DNA of 64,000 bases. Source: Paracoccus yeei ATCC BAA-599 (GTDB lineage: Bacteria; Pseudomonadota; Alphaproteobacteria; Rhodobacterales; Rhodobacteraceae). The position numbers and the translations under genes are program-made. Positions 1-9,986 of the stretch are shown piece after piece. Under the pieces are notes generated by a model. The model worked only from the letters and a program-made list of their open reading frames with translations, did not search any database and had not been told where the DNA came from. Within the stretch, counting starts at the first letter, position 1; every line of letters starts with the position of its first letter. The stretch is from the NCBI RefSeq assembly GCF_000622145.1, contig NZ_KK211402.1:231949-295948 (forward strand), given 5' to 3'.

Positions 1-1431
1 GGTCAGCCCCAGCCGCGCCTGCGCCGAGCGGCGATAGCGCGGATCGAAGAAGCGGGTGTCGGCCAGCAGGCTGCCAAGAAGCGTTTCCTTGCGCAGCGGC
101 AGGTCGCGCAGGCCCCGGCCCGAATCGCGGTTCAGCGCCTCGATGGCCGGGATCAGCCCGCCCTTGTCGCGCAAGGCGCGCGCGACGGTGGCCGGGTCGC
201 GGTCCAGATGCTCGGCCAGCAGCCGGTCGCGCAACTCTCCGATGACGCGGCGGCCCTCCGGGTCGCGGCCCGCCAGCGCCACGTCGCATTCGGTGTCGAA
301 GGCCATCGAGCGGCGGTCGATGTTCGAGGAGCCGACCCGCAGCAGGCAATCGTCGATGATGCTGATCTTGGCATGGACATAGATCGGCTCGCCCGCCGCG
401 TTGACGGGATAGAAGATGCGGAAGCGGCCATGCGGATCATGCGCGCGCAGCTCGCGCACCATGCGCGAGCGGCTGACGTGCATGGCGGCGTCCTCGACCA
501 CCGACTGCGCGGCCATGGGGGTGATGACGACGACCTCGGGACCGTCCGGGTCGGCCAGCCGCTCGCGGATCGCGGCGGTGATGCTGTCGGCGCAGAAATA
601 TTGCGATTCCAGGTAGATGTAATCCCGCGCCGCGCGGATGCTGTCCAGATAGAGGTTCTCGATCTCGGGCACGGTGGGGCTGTCGGGTCCGGGCGGCTCG
701 GTCCGGGCGATGGCGATCTCGACGTCGCGCAGCAGGGGGGCGATGCTGTCGGGCCAGAGGTCGCCGCCGGGGCGGAACGCCTCGTCCATCTCGGCGTCGT
801 TGGCGCGGGCCCAGCGGTCGCGGGCCAGTTCCGACAGCGCCGCCGCCACCGGCCCCGACACCACCGCCGAGGCGTCGTGCCAGGGCTGGGCCACGTCGCC
901 GTTCTTGAGCCGGCGCAGATCGTCTTCCGGCGCGTGCTCGGGCCGGTCCCAGCGCCCGTCGGTCATGTCGATGCCGCCGCAGAACGCCAGCGAATCGTCG
1001 ATCACCGCGATCTTCTGGTGATGGCAGGCGCCGATCGGGTGGCGCCCGTCGAAGGCCAGGTGCACCTGGTCGGGCGAAAGCAGCTTGATGCGCGCGGCGG
1101 GCAGCACCCGTCCCGGCGCGATCAGGGCGCCGCCGCTCCATTTCAGCAGGTAGATGTCGAGGTCGGGGCGGCGGTCGGCCAGCGCGTCGATGAAGGGGCC
1201 GACCTGGTTCGGCAACCCGTCCGGGGCCATGCCCTGATCGTCGCTTTCGCCGGGCAGCATCTCGATTTCGAAATCGAAGTCCCAGCCGACCATGATGATC
1301 AGCCGCTGCGCCTTCAGCAGGGATTCGCGCAGGGCGCGGAAATAGGCCTGCCCGTCGATGATGAAGGAAAAGCAGCTGGCGCGTTCGACCCGCCAGCAGT
1401 TGCGGTCGGGCTGGAACTGGAACTCGGGCAT
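1..1431 (-). CDS. Phospholipase D family protein (two HKD motifs), 3' end outside window
   Basis: The leftward reading frame is open from an ATG at 1431 to the left edge, giving 477 codons without a stop, so the C-terminus is missing. Two phospholipase D signatures are visible. The first has H138, K140 and D145 within HHQKIAVID, and the second lies near residues 350-358 with VHAKISIID followed by GSSN. This two-HKD layout is that of the PLD superfamily, including bacterial phospholipases D and cardiolipin synthases, which hydrolyse or transfer phosphodiesters through a phosphohistidine intermediate. No N-terminal membrane segments are evident, which argues against a classical membrane-anchored cardiolipin synthase and for a soluble PLD-like enzyme. 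The gene is divergent from panB across 155 bases. The exact substrate cannot be told from sequence. Confidence 0.88.
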   Translation of the reverse strand, partial: MPEFQFQPDRNCWRVERASCFSFIIDGQAYFRALRESLLKAQRLIIMVGWDFDFEIEMLPGESDDQGMAPDGLPNQVGPFIDALADRRPDLDIYLLKWSGGALIAPGRVLPAARIKLLSPDQVHLAFDGRHPIGACHHQKIAVIDDSLAFCGGIDMTDGRWDRPEHAPEDDLRRLKNGDVAQPWHDASAVVSGPVAAALSELARDRWARANDAEMDEAFRPGGDLWPDSIAPLLRDVEIAIARTEPPGPDSPTVPEIENLYLDSIRAARDYIYLESQYFCADSITAAIRERLADPDGPEVVVITPMAAQSVVEDAAMHVSRSRMVRELRAHDPHGRFRIFYPVNAAGEPIYVHAKISIIDDCLLRVGSSNIDRRSMAFDTECDVALAGRDPEGRRVIGELRDRLLAEHLDRDPATVARALRDKGGLIPAIEALNRDSGRGLRDLPLRKETLLGSLLADTRFFDPRYRRSAQARLGLT

Positions 1432-1586
1432 GGTTCACCAAGGGTTACTGGGTCTTGAAAGCGGGGCAGGGGGGCCCGCCGCCGTGGGCGTTCCGGGCCG
1501 CGCCGCGCATCTTTTCACGCGACATCGGCGCGGGAATCGGCCATTCAGTCGCCCGAACCGACTGGAAACGCAAGGGGGACCATGAG

Positions 1587-2417
1587 ATGAGCGCCACGCC
1601 AGAACGCCGGACCCGGCTGACGCCCGGCGACATCCGCGCGCGCAAGGGGGGCGCGCCGATCGCCTGCCTGACCGCCTATACCACGCCGATGGCGCGGCTG
1701 ATGGACCGCGCCTGCGACCTGGTGCTGGTGGGCGACAGCCTGGGCATGGTGCTGCACGGGCTGCCCTCGACCCTGGGCGTGACGATGGAGATGATGATCC
1801 TGCACGGCCGGGCGGTGGCGCGCGGCATCGAGCGCGCCTGCCTGGTGGTGGACATGCCCTTCGGCAGCTACGAGGAGAGCCCCGAACAGGCCATGCGCAA
1901 TGCCGCGCGGCTGGTGGCCGAGACGGGCTGTCAGGCGGTCAAGCTTGAGGGCGGGCAGCACATGGCCGGAACGGTGCGCTTCCTGGTCGAACGCGGCATT
2001 CCGGTGATGGGCCATGTCGGGCTGACGCCGCAATCGGTGAACGCGCTTGGCGGCTACAAGGTGCAGGGCCGGGGCGAGGACGGCGCGCGCGTCGCGGCCG
2101 ATGCGCAGGCCCTGTCCGAGGCCGGGGCCTTTGCGGTGGTGCTGGAAAAGCTGCCCGAGTCCCTGGGGGCGCGCATCACCGAGGGGATCGCGGCCCCGAC
2201 CATCGGCATCGGCGCCGGCGCGGGCTGCGACGGGCAGGTCCTGGTCGTGGACGACATCCTGGGGCTGTTCGCCGATTTCCAGCCCAAGTTCGTGCGCCGC
2301 TATGCGGATCTGGGCCGCGCGGCCGAGGCGGCCATCGCGTCCTATGCCGAGGACGTGCGCGCCCGCCGCTTTCCGGCGCCCGAGCACGGCTTTGCCGACC
2401 AGGGCAAGCCCGCATGA
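1587..2417 (+). CDS. panB: 3-methyl-2-oxobutanoate hydroxymethyltransferase
   Basis: Ketopantoate hydroxymethyltransferase adds a hydroxymethyl group from 5,10-methylenetetrahydrofolate to 2-oxoisovalerate, the first committed step of pantothenate and CoA synthesis, in the cytoplasm. The 276-residue protein has the usual family length and begins [10 protein letters not shown]. The family motif [11 protein letters not shown] starts near residue 48, and D50 is in the position of a metal-binding aspartate. The ATG at 1587 follows a purine-rich AAGGGGGA at 1572-1579. The frame stays open upstream, but that extension has no family similarity. The stop overlaps the panC start by ATGA, so the two genes are almost certainly cotranscribed and translationally coupled. 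Confidence 0.97.
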   Translation: MSATPERRTRLTPGDIRARKGGAPIACLTAYTTPMARLMDRACDLVLVGDSLGMVLHGLPSTLGVTMEMMILHGRAVARGIERACLVVDMPFGSYEESPEQAMRNAARLVAETGCQAVKLEGGQHMAGTVRFLVERGIPVMGHVGLTPQSVNALGGYKVQGRGEDGARVAADAQALSEAGAFAVVLEKLPESLGARITEGIAAPTIGIGAGAGCDGQVLVVDDILGLFADFQPKFVRRYADLGRAAEAAIASYAEDVRARRFPAPEHGFADQGKPA

Positions 2418-3268
2418 GCGGCGTGCCCATCATCCGCGGTGCGGGCGAACTGGCCGCCCTGATCGGCGACTGGCGGGCCGAGGGCGCGACCATCGGCGTG
2501 GTCCCGACCATGGGCGCGCTGCACGAGGGCCACCTGAGCCTGGTGCGCGCGGCGCAAGGCGAATGCGACCGGGTGATCCTGACTCTGTTCGTGAACCCGC
2601 GCCAGTTCAACAACCCCGAGGATTTCGCGAAATACCCCCGCACCGAAGACGCCGATGCCGCGATCCTGGCGCCTCTGGCGGTCGATGCGCTGTTCGTGCC
2701 GGACGCGGCCGAGGTCTATCCGCCGGGCCACGCCACGGTGGTGTCGGTCGGTGGCATCGGAACGCTGCTGGAGGGCGCGCACCGGCCGGGGCATTTCGAC
2801 GGGGTGGCGACGGTGGTGGCGCTGCTTTTGAACCTGACGCGGGCGGACCGGGCCTATTTCGGGGAAAAGGACTGGCAGCAGCTGCAGGTCGTGCGGCAGA
2901 TGGTCGCCGACCTGCGCATGCCCGTCCGCATCGTCGCCTGCCCCAGCATCCGGGCCGAGGACGGGCTGGCGCTGTCGTCGCGCAACCAGCGGCTGTCGCC
3001 CGATGCGCGCCGCCGCGCGGCGGCGATTCCGCAGGCGCTGACGGCGGCGCGGCGCGGGATCGAGGGCGGCGCGGCCCTGGCCCCGGTGCTGGACGAGGCG
3101 CGCGCCCGCCTGCGCGACGCGGGGCTTGGGCCGCTGGATTATCTGGAACTGCGCGACGCGCAGACGCTCGACGCCCCGCGCCCGGGGCATGAGGCGCGGC
3201 TGCTGGTCGCGGTCTGGCTGGACGGGGTGCGGCTGATCGACAATGTGCCGGTGCGCCTGGCTTCGTGA
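2414..3268 (+). CDS. panC: Pantothenate synthetase
   Basis: PanC condenses pantoate and beta-alanine with ATP through a pantoyl-adenylate intermediate, the last step of pantothenate synthesis. The 284-residue product has the normal length. It carries the nucleotidyltransferase HxGH motif (H37, H40 in [11 protein letters not shown]) and the later SSRN segment of the family near residue 190. Its start overlaps the panB stop by 4 bases, so panBC form one translationally coupled unit. A gap of about 140 bases to the next gene contains no convincing terminator, so readthrough into the helicase gene is possible. Confidence 0.97.
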   Translation: MSGVPIIRGAGELAALIGDWRAEGATIGVVPTMGALHEGHLSLVRAAQGECDRVILTLFVNPRQFNNPEDFAKYPRTEDADAAILAPLAVDALFVPDAAEVYPPGHATVVSVGGIGTLLEGAHRPGHFDGVATVVALLLNLTRADRAYFGEKDWQQLQVVRQMVADLRMPVRIVACPSIRAEDGLALSSRNQRLSPDARRRAAAIPQALTAARRGIEGGAALAPVLDEARARLRDAGLGPLDYLELRDAQTLDAPRPGHEARLLVAVWLDGVRLIDNVPVRLAS

Positions 3269-3410
3269 TTTTGCGCTTGCCTTCGGCGCGCCCTGGGCTT
3301 AGAAAGCGCGCTTTGGCTCCGCATGTCCGGGGCGGCGGGTTTCCATGGGCCGCCGCAAGGGCAAGGTGCCGTCCATCGGGTGTTCGGCACCCCCCTTTTC
3401 TGGCGATCAC

Positions 3411-5321
3411 ATGAACGAACTGACTATTGCCGCGCCCTTGGCCGCGGCGCTGGCGGCCAAGGGCTATGCCAGCCTGACCTCGGTGCAACAGGCGGTGCTG
3501 GCCGCCGACGCGGCGGGCCGCGACATGCTGGTCTCGGCGCAGACCGGATCGGGCAAGACGGTGGCCTTCGGCCTGGCCGTGGCGCCCGACATCCTGGGCG
3601 AGGGCGCGGTGCTGCTGCCGGCCGACGTGCCGCTGGGCCTGGCCATCGCGCCGACGCGCGAACTGGCCCTGCAGGTCGCGCGCGAACTGGAATGGCTTTA
3701 CGCCGAGGCGGGCGCGCGCATCGCGACCTGCGTGGGCGGCATGGACTATCGCACCGAACGCCGGGCGCTGGAACGCGGGCCCCATATCGTCGTCGGCACC
3801 CCCGGCCGGCTGCGCGACCATATCGAGCGCGGCGGGCTGGACCTCTCGGGCCTGCGCGCCGCCGTCCTGGACGAGGCCGACGAGATGCTGGACCTGGGCT
3901 TCCGCGAGGACCTGGAGTTCATCCTGCAATCGGCCCCCGACAGCCGCCGCACGCTGATGATCTCGGCCACAGTGCCGCCGGCGATCGAGAAGCTGGCCAA
4001 GGATTTCCAGAAGGACGCCCTGCGCATCGTGGCCCAGGGCGAGGCGCGCCAGCACGGCGACATCGAATATCGGGCGATCAGCGTTTCGGTCCGCGACCGG
4101 GAACCGGCGATCTTCAACCTGCTGCGGCTGCATGAAAGCCAGACGGCGATCATCTTCTGCAAGACCCGCGCCAATGTGAACCACCTGCTGGCGCGGATGG
4201 GCAACCGCGGCTTCAAGGCGGTGGCGCTGTCGGGCGAGCTGAGCCAGCAGGAACGCACCCATGCGCTGCAGGCGCTGCGCGATGGCCGCGCCCGCGTCTG
4301 CATCGCGACCGACGTGGCCGCGCGCGGCATCGACCTGCCGGGGCTGGAGCTGGTGATCCACGCCGACCTGCCGACCAATGCCGAAACCCTGCTGCACCGT
4401 TCGGGCCGGACCGGCCGGGCGGGGTCGAAGGGCGTTTCGGCGCTGATCGTGGTCGCGCCGGAATACAAGAAGGCGCAGCGCCTGCTGAAGACCGCCCGGG
4501 TCGAGGCGACCTGGGGCGGCGCCCCCAGCGCCGACGAGGTGCGCGCCCGCGACGACCAGCGGATGCTGGAGCACCCCGCCCTGGCCGAGCCCGCCGGAGA
4601 CGAGGCCGAGCAGGCCGCGGACCTGATCGCGCGCTTTGGCCCCGAGCAGGTCGCCGCCGCCTTCATCCGGCTGTGGCGCGAAGGCCGCCCGGCCCCCGAG
4701 GAACTGACCGTTGTGCGCGAACGCCCCGATGCGCTGGCGCCGCGCGAGCCGCGCGACTTCGGCGATTCGGTCTGGTTCTCGCTGTCGGTCGGCTATTCCG
4801 GCCGGGCCGAGGCGCGCTGGCTGTTGCCCAAGATCTGCGAGGCGGGTCGCGTGACCAAGGACGTGATCGGCGCCATCAAGGTGCGCGACCACGAAAGCTT
4901 CGTGCAGATCGCGCGCGAGGCGGCCCCGGCCTTCGGCGAGGCGACCGAGCTTGAGGACGGGCTGATGATGGTCCGGCTGGAGGGCATGCCGAATTTCGAG
5001 CGCAGCGCCGCGCCCCCGCGCCGCGAGACGCCCGAGAAGAAAGGCTATCCCCGCCGCGCGCCCGCCCCCACGCCCGAGGCCGAGCGCCCGGCCGAAGCCG
5101 AGGCCGCGCCGAAAAAGGCCCGCTGGAGCACGGCAGACAAGGCCGCCAAGCGCGCCGCAGGTGACGCCGCGCCCCCGCGCGACAAGCCGCACGGCAAGTT
5201 CGACCAGAAGCCCGCCGGCCGGCCCGAGGGCAAGTTCGCCGGCAAGCCCGGCTGGGCCAAGCCGGGGACCAAGGGCAAGGCCGACCGGGGCGGCTATGCC
5301 CCGAAGGGCCGCAAGGCATGA
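3411..5321 (+). CDS. DEAD-box ATP-dependent RNA helicase with DbpA-type RNA-binding domain
   Basis: A cytoplasmic superfamily 2 RNA helicase of about 636 residues. Motif I is AQTGSGKT (residues 43-50), the DEAD box is at 154-157 within LDEADEMLD, the SAT motif follows as MISATVP, and motif VI is HRSGRTGRAG. After the two RecA-like domains, a segment beginning VWFSLSVGYSGRAEARW looks like the DbpA RNA-binding domain. The last 120 or so residues are a low-complexity Pro/Ala/Lys-rich basic tail, common in cold-shock and ribosome-assembly helicases such as CsdA/DeaD. The ATG at 3411 is chosen because MNELTIAAPL is followed at once by the Q-motif region; an in-frame start at 3345 would add an unsupported leader. 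A strong terminator lies directly downstream. Confidence 0.95.
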   Translation: MNELTIAAPLAAALAAKGYASLTSVQQAVLAADAAGRDMLVSAQTGSGKTVAFGLAVAPDILGEGAVLLPADVPLGLAIAPTRELALQVARELEWLYAEAGARIATCVGGMDYRTERRALERGPHIVVGTPGRLRDHIERGGLDLSGLRAAVLDEADEMLDLGFREDLEFILQSAPDSRRTLMISATVPPAIEKLAKDFQKDALRIVAQGEARQHGDIEYRAISVSVRDREPAIFNLLRLHESQTAIIFCKTRANVNHLLARMGNRGFKAVALSGELSQQERTHALQALRDGRARVCIATDVAARGIDLPGLELVIHADLPTNAETLLHRSGRTGRAGSKGVSALIVVAPEYKKAQRLLKTARVEATWGGAPSADEVRARDDQRMLEHPALAEPAGDEAEQAADLIARFGPEQVAAAFIRLWREGRPAPEELTVVRERPDALAPREPRDFGDSVWFSLSVGYSGRAEARWLLPKICEAGRVTKDVIGAIKVRDHESFVQIAREAAPAFGEATELEDGLMMVRLEGMPNFERSAAPPRRETPEKKGYPRRAPAPTPEAERPAEAEAAPKKARWSTADKAAKRAAGDAAPPRDKPHGKFDQKPAGRPEGKFAGKPGWAKPGTKGKADRGGYAPKGRKA

Positions 5322-5323
5322 AG

Positions 5324-5356
5324 AAACGCCCGGGGGAGGTCGTCCCCCGGGCGTTT
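5324..5356. terminator. Bidirectional rho-independent terminator
   Basis: A perfect 14-bp inverted repeat (arms 5324-5337 and 5343-5356) with a 5-base loop begins with AAA on the left and ends in TTTT on the right. It therefore gives a GC-rich stem with a U-tract in both directions. It sits between the convergent helicase and pobA stop codons and probably ends both transcripts. Confidence 0.9.
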
Positions 5357-5372
5357 TCCGTTCCGGCCGCCG

Positions 5373-6539
5373 TCAGTAGGGCAGGCCGACGTAGTTTTCC
5401 GCAAGCGCGGTCTGGGCGGCCCTGGACTGCGCCAGATAGTCGACCTCGGCCGCCTGCATCCGGGCCAGGAACGCGCCCTCGGCCGGGAACTGGTGCAGCA
5501 TCCGCGTCATCGACCAGGAAAAGCGCGAGGCTTTCCAGACCCGCGCCAGCGCCGTCGCGGAATAGTCCCGCAGCGGTGCCGGATCGCCCGCGTAAAGCGC
5601 GATCAGCGCCTGTGACAGATACCAGACATCGGACGCGGCCAGGTTCAGCCCCTTGGCGCCGGTCGGCGGCACGATATGGGCGGCGTCGCCCGCCAGGTGG
5701 ATGCGCCCCCAGCTCATCGGTTCGGAAATGAAGCTGCGCAGCGGCGCGATGCTTTTCTCGATGCTGGGGCCAGTCACCAGGGTTTCGGCGAAATGCGGCG
5801 GCAGGCGGCGGCGGAGTTCGTCCCAGAAGGCGTCGTCGGACCAGGCCTCGGGCGTGTCGGTCAGCGGCACCTGCAGATAGTGGCGCGAGAGGTTGGCGTT
5901 GCGCATGGAACACAGCGCAAAGCCGCGTTCGTGGCCGGAATAGATCAGTTCCTCGGCGGCCGGCGGGGTTTCGGACAGGATGCCCAGCCAGCCGAAGGGA
6001 TAGACGCTTTCGAATTCGCGCCGCACGCTTTCGGGGATGGTGCGGCGGCTGACGCCGTGGAACCCGTCGCAGCCCGCGATATGGTCGCAATCGACGCGGT
6101 GGGGCTTGCCGCCCTGGGTGAAGGTCACATGCGGCGCGTCGCTGTCGGCGCCGTGGATCGCGACATCCTCGGCCTCGTGAAAGATCGGCGCGCCGATGCG
6201 GTCGAGTTCCGTGTAAAGGTCCTGCGTGACCTCGGTCTGGCCGTAGATCATGACGGACTTGTTCACCAGCGCCTTGAAGTCGATGTGCACGGTGGTGCCA
6301 TGGGCGGTGATGATGGTGCCGTCATGGACGAAACCTTCGGCATCCATGCGCGCGCCGACGCCGGCCTTGCGCAGGATGTCGCACAGGCCCTGTTCCAGCA
6401 CGCCCGCCCGGATGCGCGACAGCACATAGTCGCGCGAGCGGCGTTCCAGCACGACGGAATCGACGCCGGCGCGGCGCAAAAGCAGCGAAAGCAGCAGGCC
6501 CGAGGGGCCGCCGCCGATGATGCAGACCTGGTGACGCAT
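5373..6539 (-). CDS. pobA: 4-hydroxybenzoate 3-monooxygenase
   Basis: An FAD-dependent, NAD(P)H-using aromatic hydroxylase that converts 4-hydroxybenzoate to protocatechuate, feeding the pca branch encoded next door. The 388-residue length is normal for PobA. The N-terminus MRHQVCIIGGGPSG is the Rossmann FAD-binding fingerprint, followed by the family segment RIRAGVLEQG. A later GD motif (AGDAAHIVPPTGAKGLNLA) contacts FAD. The ATG at 6539 puts the GxGxxG motif at residue 8; the longer in-frame start lacks family similarity. It lies downstream of an AraC-type regulator gene on the same strand with a 114-base gap, which leaves room for its own regulated promoter. Confidence 0.97.
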   Translation of the reverse strand: MRHQVCIIGGGPSGLLLSLLLRRAGVDSVVLERRSRDYVLSRIRAGVLEQGLCDILRKAGVGARMDAEGFVHDGTIITAHGTTVHIDFKALVNKSVMIYGQTEVTQDLYTELDRIGAPIFHEAEDVAIHGADSDAPHVTFTQGGKPHRVDCDHIAGCDGFHGVSRRTIPESVRREFESVYPFGWLGILSETPPAAEELIYSGHERGFALCSMRNANLSRHYLQVPLTDTPEAWSDDAFWDELRRRLPPHFAETLVTGPSIEKSIAPLRSFISEPMSWGRIHLAGDAAHIVPPTGAKGLNLAASDVWYLSQALIALYAGDPAPLRDYSATALARVWKASRFSWSMTRMLHQFPAEGAFLARMQAAEVDYLAQSRAAQTALAENYVGLPY

Positions 6540-6653
6540 GGTCTTTCCTCCCTTCCGGTCGCGGGCGAGGGGGGGCCCGCGCTGATGCGGCAAAATGGCG
6601 CAACCGGGGCTTTCCGGGGAATGGACGGGGCGTCGAAAAACTTGGACGGATCG

Positions 6654-7541
6654 TCAGCCGGCCTGAAGCTTGCGCCAGCTGGCGGGGGACCGGCCCGTGC
6701 GCTGCGCAAAAAACCGGCTGAAATAGGCCGGGTCCTCGAACCCTGTCATGTGGGCCACGCGGGCGACCGTGTGGTCGGTGTAAAGCAGGATGCGCTTGGC
6801 CTCGAGCAGGATGCGTTCGTGCAGCACCGCGCTGGCGGTGCGCCCGGCGCGGGCCTTGCAGGCAGCGTTCAGCCGGGCGACGGTGACGGCCAGCGCATCG
6901 GCGTAGAAGGCCGGCGCGCGCTGCTTTCGGAAATGCCGCTCGATCAGGGCGCGGTAGCGCACCAGCAGGTCCTGGTCGCGGTCCAGGGGCGTGGGCCCCG
7001 CCAGGGCCTGATGCGCGACGCGCAGGCGCAGCACGATGACCAGGATGCGCAGGTAAAGCGCCATGATCGCCGTGCGCCGCCCGGGTGCCGACCAGACGAA
7101 TTCGCGCAGGAGCCAGTCGAAGCTGTCGATCACCGTGGGTTCGTGGATGCCCGAGCCTTCGAGCGCCAGCACCGCCGGATCGGCCAGCACCTGCGCCAGC
7201 TGCGGGTCGCCCGCCGTCGCCGCCTGCAGCCAGCCAAGCGCCGCCGTCACCACATAGCCGTCGGTGCCGGGCTGGAATTCGAACTGGTGGACGCAGCCCG
7301 CGGGCACGACCATGACGGCGGGCAGGGGGATTGCCAGGGTGCGGTCCTCGAACCGGACGGTGCCGCCGCCCTGGTGGATCAGGAAGACCTGGGCATGGTC
7401 GGGATGGGCATGGGGCCTGATGCGCCAGCCGTGCGGGCCGCTGCGGTCCAGGATCGGCTCGACATGCAGGAAGTCGCGTTCGACGTCGGCGCCGCTGTCG
7501 CCGTAAAGATAGTAATGCGGGATCGGCTGGTCGCTGGACAT
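6654..7541 (-). CDS. pobR: AraC family regulator, probable activator of pobA
   Basis: A 295-residue AraC/XylS-type transcription factor. The N-terminal half is a cupin-like sensing domain (RPHAHPDHAQVFLIHQGGG), and the C-terminal 100 residues form the double helix-turn-helix domain ending in DPAYFSRFFAQRTGRSPASWR, the classic AraC signature. In Proteobacteria an AraC-type PobR commonly activates pobA in response to 4-hydroxybenzoate. The placement directly upstream of pobA supports that role here, but the ligand is inferred from context. The ATG at 7541 follows the MFS gene stop by 55 bases on the same strand, so some readthrough from the transporter gene is possible. Confidence 0.85.
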   Translation of the reverse strand: MSSDQPIPHYYLYGDSGADVERDFLHVEPILDRSGPHGWRIRPHAHPDHAQVFLIHQGGGTVRFEDRTLAIPLPAVMVVPAGCVHQFEFQPGTDGYVVTAALGWLQAATAGDPQLAQVLADPAVLALEGSGIHEPTVIDSFDWLLREFVWSAPGRRTAIMALYLRILVIVLRLRVAHQALAGPTPLDRDQDLLVRYRALIERHFRKQRAPAFYADALAVTVARLNAACKARAGRTASAVLHERILLEAKRILLYTDHTVARVAHMTGFEDPAYFSRFFAQRTGRSPASWRKLQAG

Positions 7542-7596
7542 GGCTCGCCTTGGCCGCGGGACCCGGCGCCCGCATCGGGGCGCCGGGCGAGGGGGA

Positions 7597-8874
7597 TCAG
7601 ACCTTTTGCCGCATCACCCGGGTCGAGGTGATGGCGATGGCGGCCAGCAGGCCCACCAGGGCGAAGACGTAAAAGCCCCAGGGGTGGCCGATGCCCATCG
7701 ACACCAGCGTGCCGCCCAGAAGCGGTCCCGAGATCGCGCCGAGCCGGCCGATGCCCGCCGCCATCCCAAGCGCGGTGGCCCGCACGGCCGGGGGATGGTT
7801 CGCCGCCGTATAGGCATAGACCAGCACCTGCGCCGAAAAGACGAAGCAGCCGGTGACGAAGACCAGCGGGTAAAGCAGCCCGACCTGGACCTTGACCGAC
7901 AGCGCCGCCAGCAGGATGGCGCTGGCCAGGAACCAGATGATGACCGCGGTGCGCAGCCCGATGGCGTCGCCGACCTGGCCTGCGACCAGAAGGCCCACGA
8001 TGGCGCCGACGTTCATCAGGAGCAGGAACCACAGGCCGCGCTGCAGGCCGTAGCCCGCCTCGATCATCAGCGTGGGCAGCCAGGTGTTCAGCGCATAGAC
8101 CAGCAGAAGCCCCATGAAGGACGTGACCCAGATCCCCAGCGAATTGCGCAGGAAGGGCGCGCGAAACAGGGCGCTGCCCGAAATGGCCGCCTCGGCCGTG
8201 GGGGTGGGGGCCTCGGGCTCGAGCACCAGGTTGTTGGCGCGGGCGACGGCCAGCGCCTCGTCCCGGCGCCCCTTGGCCAGCAGGAACGAGGGCGATTCGG
8301 GCAGGTGGCGCATCATCAGCGGCACCAGCACGAAGCCGGGCAGGGCGCCCGCCCAGAACATGGACCGCCAGCCCAGCAGGGGCAGCAGCACCAGTCCCAG
8401 CAGCGCCGTCGCGACCGCGCCGACGTGATAGCCCGTCATCACCCGGGTCGAGGCCTTGCCCGCCTTGCCCGAGGAGAACTCGGTCACCATGGCGATGGCG
8501 GTGGGCAGGCAGCCGCCCAGGCCAAAGCCCGCAAGGAAGCGGAACAGGCCAAGCTGTCCCCAGTTCTGCGCGAATGCGCAGGCCAGTGTGGCGACCGAAA
8601 AGGCCGCGACCGCCCAGATCATCGCCTTGCGCCGCCCGACCCGGTCGGTCAGCGCGCCGATGGTCAGCGCCCCCAGCGTCATCCCGACCAGGCTGATGGT
8701 CGACACGAAGGTCGCCTCGGGTTTGGTCATGAAGGACGATTCGCCCCCCGTCAGCGTCGGGATCAGGGCGCCCAGCACCACCAGATCGAACCCGTCCAGC
8801 ACCACGGCGATCCAGCACAGGCTGGCCACCCAGGTCGTTGCCGCCATGCCGCGCGGCTGTGTTTGCGTCACCAA
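7597..8874 (-). CDS. pcaK: MFS transporter, aromatic acid:H+ symporter type
   Basis: A 12-helix major facilitator of about 425 residues in the inner membrane. Transmembrane helix 1 carries DGFDLVVLG, the DGxD-type motif typical of the aromatic acid/H+ symporter family (PcaK, BenK). The loop between helices 2 and 3 carries DRVGRRKA, the general MFS motif. Its position between pcaQ and pobR/pobA points to uptake of 4-hydroxybenzoate or protocatechuate. The start is uncertain: AGGAGGG lies 8 bases before a TTG (8874) and 11 before a GTG (8871), and an ATG is available at 8847. The exact substrate is inferred from neighbours. Confidence 0.9.
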   Translation of the reverse strand: MVTQTQPRGMAATTWVASLCWIAVVLDGFDLVVLGALIPTLTGGESSFMTKPEATFVSTISLVGMTLGALTIGALTDRVGRRKAMIWAVAAFSVATLACAFAQNWGQLGLFRFLAGFGLGGCLPTAIAMVTEFSSGKAGKASTRVMTGYHVGAVATALLGLVLLPLLGWRSMFWAGALPGFVLVPLMMRHLPESPSFLLAKGRRDEALAVARANNLVLEPEAPTPTAEAAISGSALFRAPFLRNSLGIWVTSFMGLLLVYALNTWLPTLMIEAGYGLQRGLWFLLLMNVGAIVGLLVAGQVGDAIGLRTAVIIWFLASAILLAALSVKVQVGLLYPLVFVTGCFVFSAQVLVYAYTAANHPPAVRATALGMAAGIGRLGAISGPLLGGTLVSMGIGHPWGFYVFALVGLLAAIAITSTRVMRQKV

Positions 8875-9019
8875 GATCGAATCCCTCCTGTTCGCTCGGA
8901 AATCCGGGACCGGCTTTTTTCGGCACCGGCCTTGCGGGGCCCCGTATCAATGCATTTGCCTTGCGTAAATGGACTTCATGCAAGGGGTTTTTGAAACTTT
9001 CGGTCGTCCGGCCGCCGGC

Positions 9020-9934
9020 TCAGGGCATCTGGCGCGCGACCTCGGCCGCGATTTCGGCGAAATCCGCCAGCCCCGGCGCGGCCGAGGCCTGACGTCGCGT
9101 CATGCCCACCGCGCCCGACAGGAACCGCGCCCCGGTCGGCAGTTCGATCATCTCGGCCTTGTCGAGTTCGTGGACCACCACCCCGCGCGAGATGAACCAC
9201 AGCGCGTCCGAGGCCAGGCAGATGCCGCGCCCCAGCGCCAGCGACACCGTCTCGATCGCGGGGCGCAGCCCGGCCAGACCGTTCGCGGCCAGGTAGCTGT
9301 CCACCACCGGCCGGATCAGCGCGGTCGCGGGCGGCAGGATCACGGGGGACGCCGCCAGCGCCTCGGGGGCGGGGCGGGCGCGCATCGGGTGATCGGCGCG
9401 CGCGGCCAGGATCACCTCCTCCTCATACAGGTGATCGAAGCTCAGGCCCGCCATCTCGGAGGCGCCGGGCAGCCGGCCCACGACCAGATCGACCGAGCCT
9501 TCGCGCAAAAGCCGCATCAGGTGGAAATGCGGCCCGGTTTCGGCCGCCAGCACGATTTCGGGGCGTATCTCGCGAAAGCGCAGGACGACGCGGGGCAGGA
9601 AGCGGGTCGCGACCGTGGGCAGCACGCCGAGGCGCAGCGTGCCGCTGCTGCCGGGGCGAAGGGCGGCGGCCCCGGCCTCCAGCGCCTGGACGGCGGCGCT
9701 GGCATGGCGGCGGAACAGGGCCCCGGCCTCGGTCAGGACCAGGCGGCGGCCCTGGCGCAGGAACATGGGCTGACCCAGCAGCGTTTCCAGTTCCGCCAGG
9801 GTGCGCGACAGCGCCGGCTGGGTGATGCCCTGCGCGCGGGCGACGGCCGTCAGCCCGCCTTCGGCGGCAATATCCAGAAAGGCGCGGATATGGCGCAGCT
9901 TGACGCCCGGATGCATAGCGGTACGGTTATCCAT
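9020..9934 (-). CDS. pcaQ: LysR family regulator of the protocatechuate operon
   Basis: A 304-residue LysR-type regulator starting MDNRTAMHPG, with an alternative internal ATG at 9916. The N-terminal winged helix-turn-helix reads LRHIRAFLDIAAEGGLTAVARAQGITQPALSRTLAELE, followed by an effector-binding domain ending near TRRQASAAPGLADFAEI. PcaQ in Alphaproteobacteria activates pcaDCHGB in response to beta-carboxy-cis,cis-muconate and related compounds. The gene is divergent from pcaD with a 66-base intergenic region, the usual LysR layout. The frame is open upstream across pcaD, but that extension is antisense noise. Confidence 0.93.
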   Translation of the reverse strand: MDNRTAMHPGVKLRHIRAFLDIAAEGGLTAVARAQGITQPALSRTLAELETLLGQPMFLRQGRRLVLTEAGALFRRHASAAVQALEAGAAALRPGSSGTLRLGVLPTVATRFLPRVVLRFREIRPEIVLAAETGPHFHLMRLLREGSVDLVVGRLPGASEMAGLSFDHLYEEEVILAARADHPMRARPAPEALAASPVILPPATALIRPVVDSYLAANGLAGLRPAIETVSLALGRGICLASDALWFISRGVVVHELDKAEMIELPTGARFLSGAVGMTRRQASAAPGLADFAEIAAEVARQMP

Positions 9935-9964
9935 CAGGGCGAAGTTTGCATTATCCAAGCCGTT

Positions 9965-9986
9965 TTCGATATGAGAGATTATCGAA
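9965..9986. promoter_or_regulatory. Inverted repeat upstream of pcaD, candidate PcaQ site
   Basis: A perfect 7-bp inverted repeat, TTCGATA and TATCGAA separated by 8 bases, lies in the pcaQ-pcaD intergenic region. It ends 14 bases before the pcaD ATG at 10001, with the ribosome binding site AGGGAG in between. A dyad of this size between a LysR gene and its divergent target is what an operator would look like. The close spacing to the start codon is unusual for an activation site and could instead mean autoregulation or repression. Confidence 0.5.

Noticed and set aside
2607..5192. A very long open frame antisense to panC and the helicase gene
   Set aside because: It is Ala/Arg/Gly/His-rich with no family motifs and mirrors codon bias of the real genes; such antisense openness is common at this GC content. 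The same applies to long antisense frames over pcaD, pcaB, livGF, glpK and cobN.
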